DNA of 64,000 nucleotides from Deferribacteraceae bacterium V6Fe1 (lineage in GTDB: Bacteria; Chrysiogenota; Deferribacteres; Deferribacterales; Deferrivibrionaceae). Positions 27,263 to 36,912 of the stretch are shown here, piece after piece (the first letter of the stretch is position 1; each line of letters starts with the position of its first letter). The notes beneath the pieces are model-generated. The model did not search any database, was not told the origin of the DNA, and saw only the letters and a program-made list of their open reading frames with translations. The DNA is taken from NCBI GenBank assembly GCA_022813675.1, contig CP063375.1, forward strand, positions 1 through 64,000, in the 5' to 3' direction. The translations under genes and the position numbers were made by a program.

Positions 27263-28245
27263 TATGACTTTTTCCTGTATCTAATTCTCGGATCAACTAC
27301 AGCATACATGATATCCGCAAGTAAATTCCCCAAAAGCGTCAAAAATGCACCAATAACCAATATACCCATAATAACGGGATAATCGCGCATCATTACGGAT
27401 TGGTAAAAAAGTTGCCCCATCCCGGGGATACTAAAAATTGACTCGAAAATCACACTACCGCCGATAAGACCAGGTATAGATAAACCCAAAATAGTAACTA
27501 CAGGGAGAAGCGCATTTTTTAAGGCATGTTTGAATATAATTTTATTCTCAGGTATCCCTCTTGCCCTTGCTGCCAAAATATAATCTTCATTTAGCACATC
27601 AAGCATGCTATTGCGAGAAAATCTGCTTAACCCTGCAAGTGAGCCAAACACAGATAAAGCGACAGGCAAAAAAGCGTGTTTTACAATGTCTGCAATCTTG
27701 CCAAAAAACGTAAGCTCTGCAAAATTGTATGAAGTAAGGCCTGAAATCGGTAATATCCCTAATATTACCCCAAAATAGTACATACATAAAAGTGCGAGCC
27801 AAAAAGTCGGTATCGCAAAACCTACAAAAACAAATATTGTCAAGGCCTTATCAAATACACTATCTTTCATATATGCCGATAAAACACCAAGTGGCAATGC
27901 AATAATAAATACTAAAGCCAGTGAGGCAATATTTAACCACAAAGTTACTGGCAATCGTTCCAAGACCTTATCGATTACCTTTTTTCTGTCCTGTGAAAAA
28001 GACTCACCAAAGTCAAACTTTACAAACTTTTTTAGCCATAATAGATACTGCACATGAACAGGTTTATCAAGGTTATACATCTTGACGAATTTGTCCCTTG
28101 CAGTTTCGGAAACCTTCGGATTCATTGAGGATAAAAATTGCGTAGGGTCGCCCGGAGCAAGATGAATTACGATAAAGCTTATGAAAGTAATCCCTATAAT
28201 AAGCGGAATCATTCCAATAAGTCTTTTTATCAGGTAAATAAGCAT
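27262..28245 (-). CDS. Peptide/nickel ABC transporter permease, DppB-type
   Basis: An inner-membrane permease of 327 residues with the typical DppB start [20 protein letters not shown], the long periplasmic loop, and the coupling loop [20 protein letters not shown]. The closing segment [20 protein letters not shown] is a DppB hallmark. It lies 8 bases after the binding-protein gene and overlaps the dppC start. Substrate class (peptide, nickel or other) cannot be set from the permease. Confidence 0.92.
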   Translation of the reverse strand: MLIYLIKRLIGMIPLIIGITFISFIVIHLAPGDPTQFLSSMNPKVSETARDKFVKMYNLDKPVHVQYLLWLKKFVKFDFGESFSQDRKKVIDKVLERLPVTLWLNIASLALVFIIALPLGVLSAYMKDSVFDKALTIFVFVGFAIPTFWLALLCMYYFGVILGILPISGLTSYNFAELTFFGKIADIVKHAFLPVALSVFGSLAGLSRFSRNSMLDVLNEDYILAARARGIPENKIIFKHALKNALLPVVTILGLSIPGLIGGSVIFESIFSIPGMGQLFYQSVMMRDYPVIMGILVIGAFLTLLGNLLADIMYAVVDPRIRYRKKS

Positions 28246-28252
28246 ATTTTAC

Positions 28253-29893
28253 CTACTGTGTGAAAATGTATTTTCTGTTTTCCTTTTTCACGTACCACTT
28301 AATAAAATTATGCATCAAGCCGGCAGGTGCAGGCTCAACATTTTCAAATCTGTTATTTAAGGCAATTAATGACTCCCCAACATATAAAAACGTATAAGGC
28401 TGTTCTTCTGCAAGTATCTCTTGTATCTTATCGTATATCGCTTTTCTCTTTTCAAAATCAAACTCGACCCTTCCTTCTTCGATAAGCTTATCCACTTCGC
28501 TATTTTGATAACAGATGAAATTCAAATTTTTCCCTTCACACTTTGAAGAGTGCCAAATATCGTATAAATCAGGCTCAAGAGGGATAGACCAGCCTAAAAT
28601 TACCGCATCAAAATCTCTTTTATCAATATATTCGTTTATAAAAGTAGCCCACTCTAAGATTCTGATATCAACCTTTGCTCCAATCTTAGACCAACTGTTT
28701 TGCAAAATTTCGGCTACCATACTTCTTGAAGAATTACCCTGATTAGTAATAATCGTAAACTTTAACTTTAAGCCATCTTTTTCCAATATTCCGTCATTAT
28801 CAGTATCCTTAAAGCCGGCTTCAGCCAAAAGGGATTTTGCTTTTTCTATATTATACTCATATTTTTTAACATTTGGGTTATACCAAGGACTTGTAGGCTT
28901 GTATGGCCCTGTTGCCTTTTGACCGAGACCAAACAAAACACCCTCAATGATATCATCTTTTGGAGTGGCATATGTGAGTGCTTGCCTTACCCTTTTGTCT
29001 TTGAAAAGCGGGTTTTTCAAATTGTACCCAACATAGGTATAAGAGTTTGATAAATATTTATATTTATTAAATTTATCGTTGAATCTCGGATTGTCCGTCT
29101 GCTTTGCAAATTGCAGAGGGCTTAAACCCATCATATCAATAGTCCCATTCAAAAGTTCAAGAAACATTGTTGCTGAATCGGGAATTATCCGATACACATA
29201 CCTTTCGATATTAGGTCTTCCTTCAAAATATTCTTCATTTGCCACAAGCGTTATTGAGTTGCCGGGCTTCCACTCTAAAAATTTATAGGGGCCTGTGCCG
29301 ACAGGTTTTCTCTGTAAAGGGGATTTAGTAATTTCAACCCCTTTCAAAAGATGGGAAGGTAATATTGACGTCGTCCAACTTGCAAGAGCGGGAGCGTAAG
29401 CCTGTTTGTAAAAAACCTTAACCGTATAATTATCGGGAGTCTCGATATGATCGACTATTCTAAAATCAGAATCGTAAGCCGTTGGTGTCTTATCATCAAC
29501 TATCAGCTCATAGGTAAATTTGACATCCTCAGATGTAAAAGGGGTGCCGTCATGCCATTTAATCCCTTTTTTCAAGTTGAAGGTAATTACCTTTTTATCT
29601 TCCGAAACAGAATAGTTTTCAGCCAAATCACCAACTAATTTTAGATTTTTGTCATACTTCAAAAGTCCGTTATATATCCACGAGGCTACAGAATGAGAAG
29701 AGCTATCAGTGGCAAGGATAGGGATAAGGTTACTGGCGTCACCTATTGACCCATCAACCAATGCATCCCCGTAAGTTTTGGCTACTGCCGCCAAACCAGT
29801 TTTGCTCTTTGCTTCACCTTTATCAGAGTTTTCCGAGCAGCCAAAAACAGCTATAAAAACAAGTAAAATGAGAAGGCAAATTTGCCTTTTCAT
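28253..29893 (-). CDS. ABC transporter substrate-binding lipoprotein, family 5
   Basis: An extracytoplasmic peptide- or oligosaccharide-binding lipoprotein of 546 residues. Signal peptide MKRQICLLILLVFIAVFGC gives a lipidated Cys19, followed by the SBP_bac_5 fold with VITFNLKKGIKWHDGTPFTSEDV and the terminal NFIKWYVK segment. Length is typical. Its ATG overlaps the secG stop by one base (TAATG), so it lies inside the par-tpiA-secG operon. It supplies substrate to the two permeases downstream. Confidence 0.92.
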   Translation of the reverse strand: MKRQICLLILLVFIAVFGCSENSDKGEAKSKTGLAAVAKTYGDALVDGSIGDASNLIPILATDSSSHSVASWIYNGLLKYDKNLKLVGDLAENYSVSEDKKVITFNLKKGIKWHDGTPFTSEDVKFTYELIVDDKTPTAYDSDFRIVDHIETPDNYTVKVFYKQAYAPALASWTTSILPSHLLKGVEITKSPLQRKPVGTGPYKFLEWKPGNSITLVANEEYFEGRPNIERYVYRIIPDSATMFLELLNGTIDMMGLSPLQFAKQTDNPRFNDKFNKYKYLSNSYTYVGYNLKNPLFKDKRVRQALTYATPKDDIIEGVLFGLGQKATGPYKPTSPWYNPNVKKYEYNIEKAKSLLAEAGFKDTDNDGILEKDGLKLKFTIITNQGNSSRSMVAEILQNSWSKIGAKVDIRILEWATFINEYIDKRDFDAVILGWSIPLEPDLYDIWHSSKCEGKNLNFICYQNSEVDKLIEEGRVEFDFEKRKAIYDKIQEILAEEQPYTFLYVGESLIALNNRFENVEPAPAGLMHNFIKWYVKKENRKYIFTQ

Positions 29894-30213
29894 TATTTAC
29901 TTTCTAACGGCACTTGCGGAGTAGTATTTTGCTCACCAATAGGTGCAGCAGCTGCCGGCAACTTATTGGTAATCGAATTGCCTGTCCCCTTTGAAGAAAT
30001 TACTGTCAGTGCAATAGATGTAAAAAAGAATATAACTACAAGTATAGTAGTTATCTTATTCATAATATTGGCAGGAGAAACAGAGCCAAATATGTCGGAA
30101 GAGCCAGCACCAAATGCCTCGCTAAGGCTTGAACCCTTCCCTGATTGCAAAAGTACTGCGATAATCAATAAAATAGATACAAAAATATGAAACCCTAATA
30201 TTACCGGATACAT
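29893..30213 (-). CDS. secG: Preprotein translocase subunit SecG
   Basis: A small integral membrane subunit of the SecYEG channel, 106 residues with two hydrophobic helices (about 5-22 and 52-72) joined by the glycine-rich loop QSGKGSSLSEAFGAGSSDIFG, the SecG signature. The C-terminal tail is low in complexity and Ala/Pro rich. It is 8 bases after tpiA, the common bacterial tpiA-secG pair. Confidence 0.94.
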   Translation of the reverse strand: MYPVILGFHIFVSILLIIAVLLQSGKGSSLSEAFGAGSSDIFGSVSPANIMNKITTILVVIFFFTSIALTVISSKGTGNSITNKLPAAAAPIGEQNTTPQVPLESK

Positions 30214-30221
30214 TTATCACC

Positions 30222-30971
30222 TCAATAATTAATTATTTTTGCAAATGAATCAGCCTTTAAGCTCGCTCCACCTACAAGAGCACCGTTAATATTTTCCATA
30301 GCCATAAGCTCAGAAATATTTTCGGGTTTTACACTACCCCCATACAATATTCTTACATTATCTGCAAGAGCTTTGTTGTATTTTTTGCCAAGAAAATTTC
30401 TAATTGCCTTATGCATACTCTCCGCATCATCACTCGATGCTGTTTTCCCTGTGCCGATTGCCCATACAGGCTCATATGCGATTGTTATAATTTCCATATC
30501 TTTTTCAGAGATACCCTCAAGGCCGAGCCCGACTTGAGCAGTAACAACCTCTTCATGCACCCCGGCTACTCTCTGCTCCAATGTTTCCCCAACACAAAAA
30601 ATAACAGGAAATTTATGTGCAACAGCCGCTTTAATCTTTTTATTAATAACTTCATCCGTTTCATGAAAAATCATACGTCTTTCGGAATGCCCTACAATAG
30701 AACCTGCCACACCAATATTTTTAAGCATTTCTATGGAAACTTCCCCTGTAAAAGCGCCTGAATCTTCATAATAGAAATTTTGGGCATATACCTTAATATT
30801 TGAATCTTTTGCAATCTTACCAAGCTCAGATAAATACACAAAAGACGGGGCGATAATAACATCTTTTTGCTCAGTATTATAATTCAACTTTGTCAGACTA
30901 TTGACCAAATCAGCCGCTTCACCAAAGCCAAGATTCATCTTCCAGTTGCCGGCAATGACCGATCTTCTCAT
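30222..30971 (-). CDS. tpiA: Triosephosphate isomerase
   Basis: Interconverts dihydroxyacetone phosphate and glyceraldehyde 3-phosphate; 249 residues when started at the ATG at 30971. This start gives the canonical MRRSVIAGNWKMN with catalytic Lys11, and GAGGG lies 6 bases upstream; a longer frame would run into the bactofilin gene. Catalytic His is in VGHSERR, catalytic Glu in IAYEPVWAIGTGK, and the phosphate grip is in ILYGGSVKPEN. It follows the bactofilin gene directly. Confidence 0.96.
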   Translation of the reverse strand: MRRSVIAGNWKMNLGFGEAADLVNSLTKLNYNTEQKDVIIAPSFVYLSELGKIAKDSNIKVYAQNFYYEDSGAFTGEVSIEMLKNIGVAGSIVGHSERRMIFHETDEVINKKIKAAVAHKFPVIFCVGETLEQRVAGVHEEVVTAQVGLGLEGISEKDMEIITIAYEPVWAIGTGKTASSDDAESMHKAIRNFLGKKYNKALADNVRILYGGSVKPENISELMAMENINGALVGGASLKADSFAKIINY

Positions 30972-30972
30972 A

Positions 30973-31344
30973 TTAACCCTCTTTTGTAACATTTGTGCCG
31001 GGCTTAGCACTCATAATACATTGTCCGTCAAACATTACCCCTTCTTCAATAGATATGGCAGGGGTGTTTATGGTTCCTTTTACAATCGCAGGTTTTAAAA
31101 GCTCTACTTTTGTAGCTGCTTTTATGGTGCCGTCAAACTTACCGGATATTTTAATAACGCCCGCCTCTATCTCAGCCTTAACATTTCCTGAATTTGCTAT
31201 TACAAGGGTATCCTTTGTTTTGACATTCCCTTCAAAATCACCATCGATTCTAACTAATCCGTCAAAAATCAGTGTCCCGTTAAATTTGGTATTTGTGCCT
31301 AAAAAAGCATTAATATCGTTTACTTCACCTTTTGGTTTAATCAT
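30973..31344 (-). CDS. Bactofilin (polymer-forming cytoskeletal protein)
   Basis: A bactofilin of 123 residues. The central DUF583 beta-helix (about 15-110) shows short repeating strands, for example FNGTLIFDGLVRIDGDFEG and KISGKFDGTIKAATKVE, flanked by short disordered ends. Bactofilins polymerise without nucleotide and in some bacteria scaffold the ParABS machinery or cell-wall enzymes. Its ATG lies 8 bases inside parB and its stop is 1 base before tpiA, so it is embedded in the operon, which supports a link to chromosome segregation. Confidence 0.9.
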   Translation of the reverse strand: MIKPKGEVNDINAFLGTNTKFNGTLIFDGLVRIDGDFEGNVKTKDTLVIANSGNVKAEIEAGVIKISGKFDGTIKAATKVELLKPAIVKGTINTPAISIEEGVMFDGQCIMSAKPGTNVTKEG

Positions 31345-32191
31345 TTTGACCCCTTATTAAATTAATGATAGTATCTAACTCCTCATTGGAGTTAAACTTT
31401 ATCTCTATTGTGCCACCTTTTTTCCCTGTTTTAATATTTACCTTTGCCCTAAAAAATGATTCAAACTCACTCTTTAAAGATTGAATAAAAACATCCTCTT
31501 TTTGTTCACTAATATCTTTATTCTCACCTTTTTTTATTCTCTTAACAAGATATTCAGTTTCCCTGACACTCAAATCCTTTTTGACTACTACCTTAAAAGC
31601 TTCAACAATTTCCGAACTGTTTTCAAGGCCCAAAAGCGCTCTTGCGTGCCCCTCGGTGATAATATTTTTAGATATCGCTTCAATTACTTCACGTGGCAAC
31701 TTTAAAAGCCTTAAAATATTTGCAACGGCACTTCTGCTTTTGCCAACTATTTTAGATAACTCTTCCTGCGTATAAGAAAATTTCTCCATCAAATTTTTAT
31801 AGGCATTGGCAAGCTCTACGGGGTTTAAATCTTCCCTCTGTATGTTTTCAATAAGCGCCAATTCAAGCTGCTCTTTTTCGTCAGAAATATCCCTTATAAT
31901 GACAGGAATCTTCTTGAGCCCCGCCAGACCTGAAGCTCTCCAACGACGTTCACCTGCAATTATGGTATACTTATCACCGGTTTTTGTAACTATTATAGGT
32001 TGCACGAGCCCCCTGCTTTTTATAGACTCAGCAAGCTCATTAAGTTTGTCCGAATCAAAAATCTTCCTAGGCTGATCCTGATTTGGAATAATATCCGTAA
32101 TATCAAGCTCGATCGGATTTTTTTTATTAACAGCAGTGTCATCTTTTGGAATAAGGGTTTCAAGCCCTCTACCTAACGGATTTTTTCTCAT
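31337..32191 (-). CDS. parB: Chromosome-partitioning protein ParB
   Basis: A parS-binding CTPase of 284 residues. The N-terminal domain has RKNPLGRGLETLIP, then LVQPIIVTKTGDKYTIIAGERRWRA with the GERR CTP-binding box. The central helix-turn-helix includes YTQEELSKIVGKSRSAVANILRLL, and the C-terminal dimerisation part is near 240-284. The start lies 23 bases inside parA and the end overlaps the bactofilin gene by 8. No parS-like palindrome was found in the window. Confidence 0.96.
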   Translation of the reverse strand: MRKNPLGRGLETLIPKDDTAVNKKNPIELDITDIIPNQDQPRKIFDSDKLNELAESIKSRGLVQPIIVTKTGDKYTIIAGERRWRASGLAGLKKIPVIIRDISDEKEQLELALIENIQREDLNPVELANAYKNLMEKFSYTQEELSKIVGKSRSAVANILRLLKLPREVIEAISKNIITEGHARALLGLENSSEIVEAFKVVVKKDLSVRETEYLVKRIKKGENKDISEQKEDVFIQSLKSEFESFFRAKVNIKTGKKGGTIEIKFNSNEELDTIINLIRGQND

Positions 32192-32951
32192 TTATCCTTC
32201 CAAGAAGTTCTTTTGCAAGCTCAATATAGCTTTCTGCACCTTTGCATTTTATATCGTAGTCCAAAATAGGTTGCCCATAACTCGGAGCCTCACTAAGCTT
32301 GACATTTCTGGGGATAATCGTTTTTAAAAGTTTCTCCCTGAAATAACTTCTTACCTGCTTATAAACCTCTTTTGACAAATTGTTTCTCGGATCATACATC
32401 GTCAATAAAATCCCTTCAAGTTCAAGATTTTGATTTAAGCTCTCCCTAATAAGCTTTACAGTGTTCAAAAGCTGACTTAAGCCTTCAAGAGCGTAATACT
32501 CACATTGAAGAGGTATCAACACACTATCGGCTGCCGTTAAAGAATTTACAGTCAAAAGTCCCAAAGATGGGGGGCAATCTATAATTATCACATCAAATTC
32601 TTCCTTTATGGACTCCAAACACCTTTTCAATCTTGTCTCTCTTGACAAAACAGTCACAAGCTCTATTTCCGCAGCAGTTAAATCTATCTTGCTTGGGATA
32701 ATTGATAAATTCTCCACTTTAGTCTTAAACATTACATCTTTGACAGGGATGTTATCAATAATGACATTATAGACGCTTTTCTCAAGCTCAGAAGGGATAA
32801 AACCCAACCCGCTAGTTGCATTCCCTTGGGGGTCCATATCAACTAACAGCACACGCGCCTCAGCAAAGGCCAAAGATGCCGCCAAATTTACACTCGTAGT
32901 AGTTTTACCTACTCCACCTTTTTGATTTGCTATCGCAATTATTTTACCCAT
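32169..32951 (-). CDS. parA: Chromosome-partitioning ATPase ParA (Soj)
   Basis: A Walker-type partition ATPase of 260 residues. The deviant Walker A KGGVGKTT lies at 10-17, then VDMDPQGNATSG, Walker B VIIIDCPPSLG and the C-terminal SEAPSYGQPI. The ATG at 32951 gives the family start MGKIIAIANQKGG; another ATG 4 codons upstream is possible, and neither has a good ribosome site. First gene of the eight-gene operon. Confidence 0.95.
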   Translation of the reverse strand: MGKIIAIANQKGGVGKTTTSVNLAASLAFAEARVLLVDMDPQGNATSGLGFIPSELEKSVYNVIIDNIPVKDVMFKTKVENLSIIPSKIDLTAAEIELVTVLSRETRLKRCLESIKEEFDVIIIDCPPSLGLLTVNSLTAADSVLIPLQCEYYALEGLSQLLNTVKLIRESLNQNLELEGILLTMYDPRNNLSKEVYKQVRSYFREKLLKTIIPRNVKLSEAPSYGQPILDYDIKCKGAESYIELAKELLGRINEKKSVR

Positions 32952-33066
32952 AACTTTATACATTTAAAATATTAGTAATCAAAAATCAAGACAAAGAAAT
33001 AATTTATATTATGTTTTTCAAAAACTATGCTGATTATCATTGCGTTGAAGCTGTTTTATTTTTAGC

Positions 33067-34893
33067 TCAACGCTGCCTGTTGCTCAACAAAACTATATCT
33101 TTTAACACATTTGACGTCTTTGCATCCATCCATCTTTTATAAAAATCTTTACCGTTTACCACCTGCGCAATTGCAGATAATGCTTTCAAATGAAAATTCC
33201 TCTCATCCATACTGCCGATGAGTATAAATACCACATTGATTTTCTTGTTGTCCTGAAAGATTACCCCTTTTCTGTTTCTTATAATTACAACATCAAAAAT
33301 ATTTTCCCCGTCAATTATTATATGAGGGATAGCAATATTTTCACCCAATACGCTAGTATATCTCTTCTCTTTTTCGCAAAGTAAGTCATATATCTTCCCT
33401 GCAGGAATATTAAGCCTGTTGCCTAATTTTTCCGACACCTCTTTATAAAGCTCTTCAAAAGTCATACTATCTTCAAAGTCAAACACAAGAGCTTTTTTCA
33501 CCAATTTATCAAACCTATCCTCTTTAATCGCATCCCTTTCCTGTAAAATATTTCTAAGCTCCTTTTCAAGCTTTACACCTGCAAACTCTTTGTTTAAAAC
33601 TCGTTCAATGACGTGCAATAATGCATACTCCTGCTTTCGCCTCTTTCTTCCATAGAATAAATATACAATCAAACTGATAATCACAAAGACTAATGTTGCC
33701 AAAATCGCATCTTTACCAAGCTCAAAAATAAGAAAAATGTATATAAAAATGCCAATAATCTGCAAATAGGGATAAAGAGGGGCTTTGTAATGGGGCTTAT
33801 AGTTTGTCAGCCTACTTTCCCGCATAATTATAACGGACAAATTAGCAAGTATATAAGTTAAAATCAGTGAAGTAGAAGCTACTTCTACAAGTATGTTTAA
33901 ATTTAGAAACAGCCCTGATATAATCAATAATCCCGTAATAGCTATCGACATAACTGGGGTTTTGTATTTCGAAGATACCTTTTCAAATATTTCCGGAAAC
34001 ATTTTATCTTTGCTTAAGGCATACGGATATCTTGAGGCTGACATAATACCGACATTTGATGCCGAAACAAACCCTATGAGTGCTGCTATGGAGAGCAATA
34101 TCCTACCCTTTTTGCCCAAAACTGCAAAACCGGCATCTGAAATAGGGGTCATAGAGTGAACAAGGACATTACCTTTTAAAATTCCTACCGTTAAAAAAAC
34201 TAATAATGTATAAAAAATACTGATTATTATCAGAGCTAAAATCATCCCCTTAGGCAAATGTTTGGCATCCTCAGCCTCTTCGGCCAAACTTGCAACTTTC
34301 AACAACCCTCCATAAGACACAAATACAAATCCTGCGGTAGACATAATACTACCTAAATCCCCTTTAAAAACAGTCGTAAAGTTAGTAATATCTACATATT
34401 CCATAGAATAAAAGACAAAAATTGTTAAGATTGTAAATAAAGTAAATACCAGAAATACTTGTATACTTCCTGCCTTTGTAACGCCCCTGTAATTAATTAT
34501 CAAAAATATCACACATATTGCAGTGCCAATAATTCTCGGGTCAATTGATAAAAATAAAACAGCATAAGTTGATAAACCCACTAATGCAAAAGTAGTCTTG
34601 AAGATAAGGGAAAACCAACTTAATATTCCAGCTACAGTCCCCACTCCGGCACCAAGGCTTCTTGTTACAAAAAAATAGCCACCACCGGCTTTTGGCATTG
34701 CTGTCACAAGCTCGGAAATACTTAAAACACCCGGAATCGACATTAATCCTGCCAAAAAATAAGCCATTACCACAGAAGCACCGCATCTGCCATAAGCAAC
34801 TCCCGGCAATAAAAATATCCCGGAGCTTACCATTGCACCTGCAGCGATACTGAATATATCGATAAATTTAAGCTCTTTTGCCAATTTCCCCAT
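33067..34893 (-). CDS. Amino acid permease (APC) fused to PTS EIIA-like domain
   Basis: A protein of 608 residues. The N-terminal 430 residues form a 12-helix APC-type transporter, with the family start FSIAAGAMVSSGIFLLPG. The cytoplasmic part (about 430-608) looks like a type 2 EIIA domain: SVLGENIAIPHIII aligns with the phosphorylated-His loop of EIIA-Fru/PtsN, followed by KINVVFILIGSMDERNFHLKALSAIAQV. The permease could therefore be gated by phosphorylation of that histidine, an inference. It lies 83 bases after the GntR regulator on the same strand. The substrate is unknown. Confidence 0.87.
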   Translation of the reverse strand: MGKLAKELKFIDIFSIAAGAMVSSGIFLLPGVAYGRCGASVVMAYFLAGLMSIPGVLSISELVTAMPKAGGGYFFVTRSLGAGVGTVAGILSWFSLIFKTTFALVGLSTYAVLFLSIDPRIIGTAICVIFLIINYRGVTKAGSIQVFLVFTLFTILTIFVFYSMEYVDITNFTTVFKGDLGSIMSTAGFVFVSYGGLLKVASLAEEAEDAKHLPKGMILALIIISIFYTLLVFLTVGILKGNVLVHSMTPISDAGFAVLGKKGRILLSIAALIGFVSASNVGIMSASRYPYALSKDKMFPEIFEKVSSKYKTPVMSIAITGLLIISGLFLNLNILVEVASTSLILTYILANLSVIIMRESRLTNYKPHYKAPLYPYLQIIGIFIYIFLIFELGKDAILATLVFVIISLIVYLFYGRKRRKQEYALLHVIERVLNKEFAGVKLEKELRNILQERDAIKEDRFDKLVKKALVFDFEDSMTFEELYKEVSEKLGNRLNIPAGKIYDLLCEKEKRYTSVLGENIAIPHIIIDGENIFDVVIIRNRKGVIFQDNKKINVVFILIGSMDERNFHLKALSAIAQVVNGKDFYKRWMDAKTSNVLKDIVLLSNRQR

Positions 34894-34976
34894 AAGTATT
34901 TATACAAGAAGAAATAATGCTTTTCAAGAAATGTTTGAAGATTAATAAAATGCTTACTTCAAAATCTACAAATCAG

Positions 34977-35687
34977 CTAATCCCTTTTAAAAACCTTACC
35001 AAGCTCTTTAAAAATATAATCCATATGCAGATTCATAGCATTATAAGCGGCTAAAGGCTTACCGTCTTTGATGGCATTAAATATTGCAGAGTGCTGGTTA
35101 AAAAGTTCTTCGTGGCTCCTTTCATCGGTGTACATTCTCGAGCGCACTTCATAACTTACCTTTTCAATCCATTCGTAAATATTGTTCATAATATGTATCA
35201 ACAAAACATTATGGGTAGCATAACTGATGGTGGAGTGAAAGTTTGCATCTGAAATATATCCAATCTGCCCATAATCTTTTGCATCTTTCATTTCATTTAA
35301 ATACTCTTGCATCTGCTCAATCTCTTTTTCATTAGCTCGCTCGGCTGCGGTATAAGCTGCCCAAGTTTCAAGAATACGCCTTACCTCCATCAAATCAAAG
35401 ATGGCATTGTCCTTTCTCGTAAATTCCTCAAGAAAGCCATCAAAAGCTTCTGATGTAGCAACTTTCACATAAGTGCCATCCCCTTGAATTTGCTCCAAAA
35501 AGCCTTGAGCCTCAAGCTTTTGTAATGCTTCTCTAATAGATGGCCTGCTGACTCCAAGGGTTACAGCGAGCTCCCTTTCCGGCGGCAATTTTTCGCCTGG
35601 TTTCAATTTCCCTGTTAAAATTAACTCTTTAATTTGATCATATATTTCATCACTTATCTTTTTAGGCTTTATCTTTTTAAAAAGCAT
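34977..35687 (-). CDS. GntR/FadR-family transcriptional regulator
   Basis: A DNA-binding regulator of 236 residues. The N-terminal winged helix has ISDEIYDQIKELILTGKLKPGEKLPPERELA and the recognition helix SRPSIREALQKLE. The C-terminal all-helical FCD domain (about 85-230) has the metal-binding FHSTISYATHN. The ATG at 35687 has AAGGAG 10 bases upstream inside the end of the upstream gene; an earlier ATG would lack one. Third gene after glcD and glcF, like LldR with lactate genes. Predicted PdhR-type operators lie at both lactate promoters in the window. Confidence 0.9.
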   Translation of the reverse strand: MLFKKIKPKKISDEIYDQIKELILTGKLKPGEKLPPERELAVTLGVSRPSIREALQKLEAQGFLEQIQGDGTYVKVATSEAFDGFLEEFTRKDNAIFDLMEVRRILETWAAYTAAERANEKEIEQMQEYLNEMKDAKDYGQIGYISDANFHSTISYATHNVLLIHIMNNIYEWIEKVSYEVRSRMYTDERSHEELFNQHSAIFNAIKDGKPLAAYNAMNLHMDYIFKELGKVFKRD

Positions 35688-36912
35688 TGTTTTTAAGCTC
35701 CTTGGCATAATAAACTATCGGATGCTCTACCGTGGCCTGGCTACCGACTTCTACAATTGCATCAGTCAATTGCATAGCACAGCCAGGGCATGGAGTAAAT
35801 ATTTTTTTGACATTTTTACTTTTTACTTCCTCAGCCTTACTCATCCCCACAGCCTTTGAATCATCATATTTTTTCATATTAAAAGTCCCGCCAAAACCGC
35901 AGCAGCTTTGATTTTCAAGTACAACAAAATCCCCTTGAATATTTTCTTCCAAGTGTTTTTTCAAGTTAGCCTTTTTTGGACTTAGATAATGGCAAGGGGT
36001 ATGAAGTGAAAATTTTTCGTCTAAATTCACGTCAAATTTTACATTCAATACTTCATCAAGAAACATCAAAATATCATAAAAATGCTTGTTAGGGCTTTTC
36101 TCTGTAACCTTTGGCCCCATTTCACTAAGAGCATACTGGCATGTAGGGCAGCAGGTAATCACATATTCGCAGTCTCTTTTATTTATGTCATCCAAATTTT
36201 CGTTAACCATTTTTTTATAAGTTTCAAGCTCACCAAGTGTTGCAGCAGGTATACCGCAGCATTTATTTACTTCTGGCACATAAACGCTCACACCAAAGTG
36301 GTTAAGGACACTTATTATCCCTTCCCCCCATTCGGGAAATATAAAATTTGCCGCACAGCCTGGATAGAAATAGACTTCCATCTTTTCATTTTGCGCCTTG
36401 TGAAACCCGCCGTGAGTCTTAGAAAAAGGTTTTTTTGCAATTTGCTTAACATTTCTTTTGGAGAATGACCCTAAAATTGGCTTGAAAATATCATTCTTTA
36501 CCCTTTTGGCGCCAAACTTCATCCCTATATGCATCAAAGGTGCTATCTTTGCCAAAAGCTCGGGCTTTTCCATCACAATTTTTAAAATAGCCTTACCCCA
36601 TGAGGGGAGCTTTTCTATTTTTCTCAAAACGGCTTTTGCTTTTAAAAATATCTCATCCGTCTTAACTCCGCTCGGACAATTTTCCTTACACCTGCCGCAT
36701 AAGATACAATAATCAAGATGTTTTAAAATTTTTGTGGCATTTTCCAGCCTCCCTTCATACACGGACTCAATAAGGGAAATTTTACCCCTTGCAACTGTAC
36801 TTTCAAGTAAATCTTTCTGATACAAAGGGCAATGTGCCTGACATGTGCCGCACTTCATACATTGCAGCACTAGCTCTTCTAACTCTTTCAGCTCTTTTAT
36901 TAATTCATCCAT
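35677..36912 (-). CDS. Fe-S subunit of lactate/glycolate oxidase (GlcF-type)
   Basis: An electron-transfer subunit of 411 residues that carries electrons from the flavin subunit toward quinone. Two [4Fe-4S] motifs, CMKCGTCQAHCPLY and CILCGRCKENCPSG, are followed by two CCG domains (FYPGCAANF ... CCGIPA and HTPCHYL ... CCGFGG). Its ATG is directly adjacent to the glcD stop, and its end overlaps the regulator gene by 11 bases. Substrate preference between glycolate and D-lactate is not decidable here. Confidence 0.9.
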   Translation of the reverse strand: MDELIKELKELEELVLQCMKCGTCQAHCPLYQKDLLESTVARGKISLIESVYEGRLENATKILKHLDYCILCGRCKENCPSGVKTDEIFLKAKAVLRKIEKLPSWGKAILKIVMEKPELLAKIAPLMHIGMKFGAKRVKNDIFKPILGSFSKRNVKQIAKKPFSKTHGGFHKAQNEKMEVYFYPGCAANFIFPEWGEGIISVLNHFGVSVYVPEVNKCCGIPAATLGELETYKKMVNENLDDINKRDCEYVITCCPTCQYALSEMGPKVTEKSPNKHFYDILMFLDEVLNVKFDVNLDEKFSLHTPCHYLSPKKANLKKHLEENIQGDFVVLENQSCCGFGGTFNMKKYDDSKAVGMSKAEEVKSKNVKKIFTPCPGCAMQLTDAIVEVGSQATVEHPIVYYAKELKNNAF

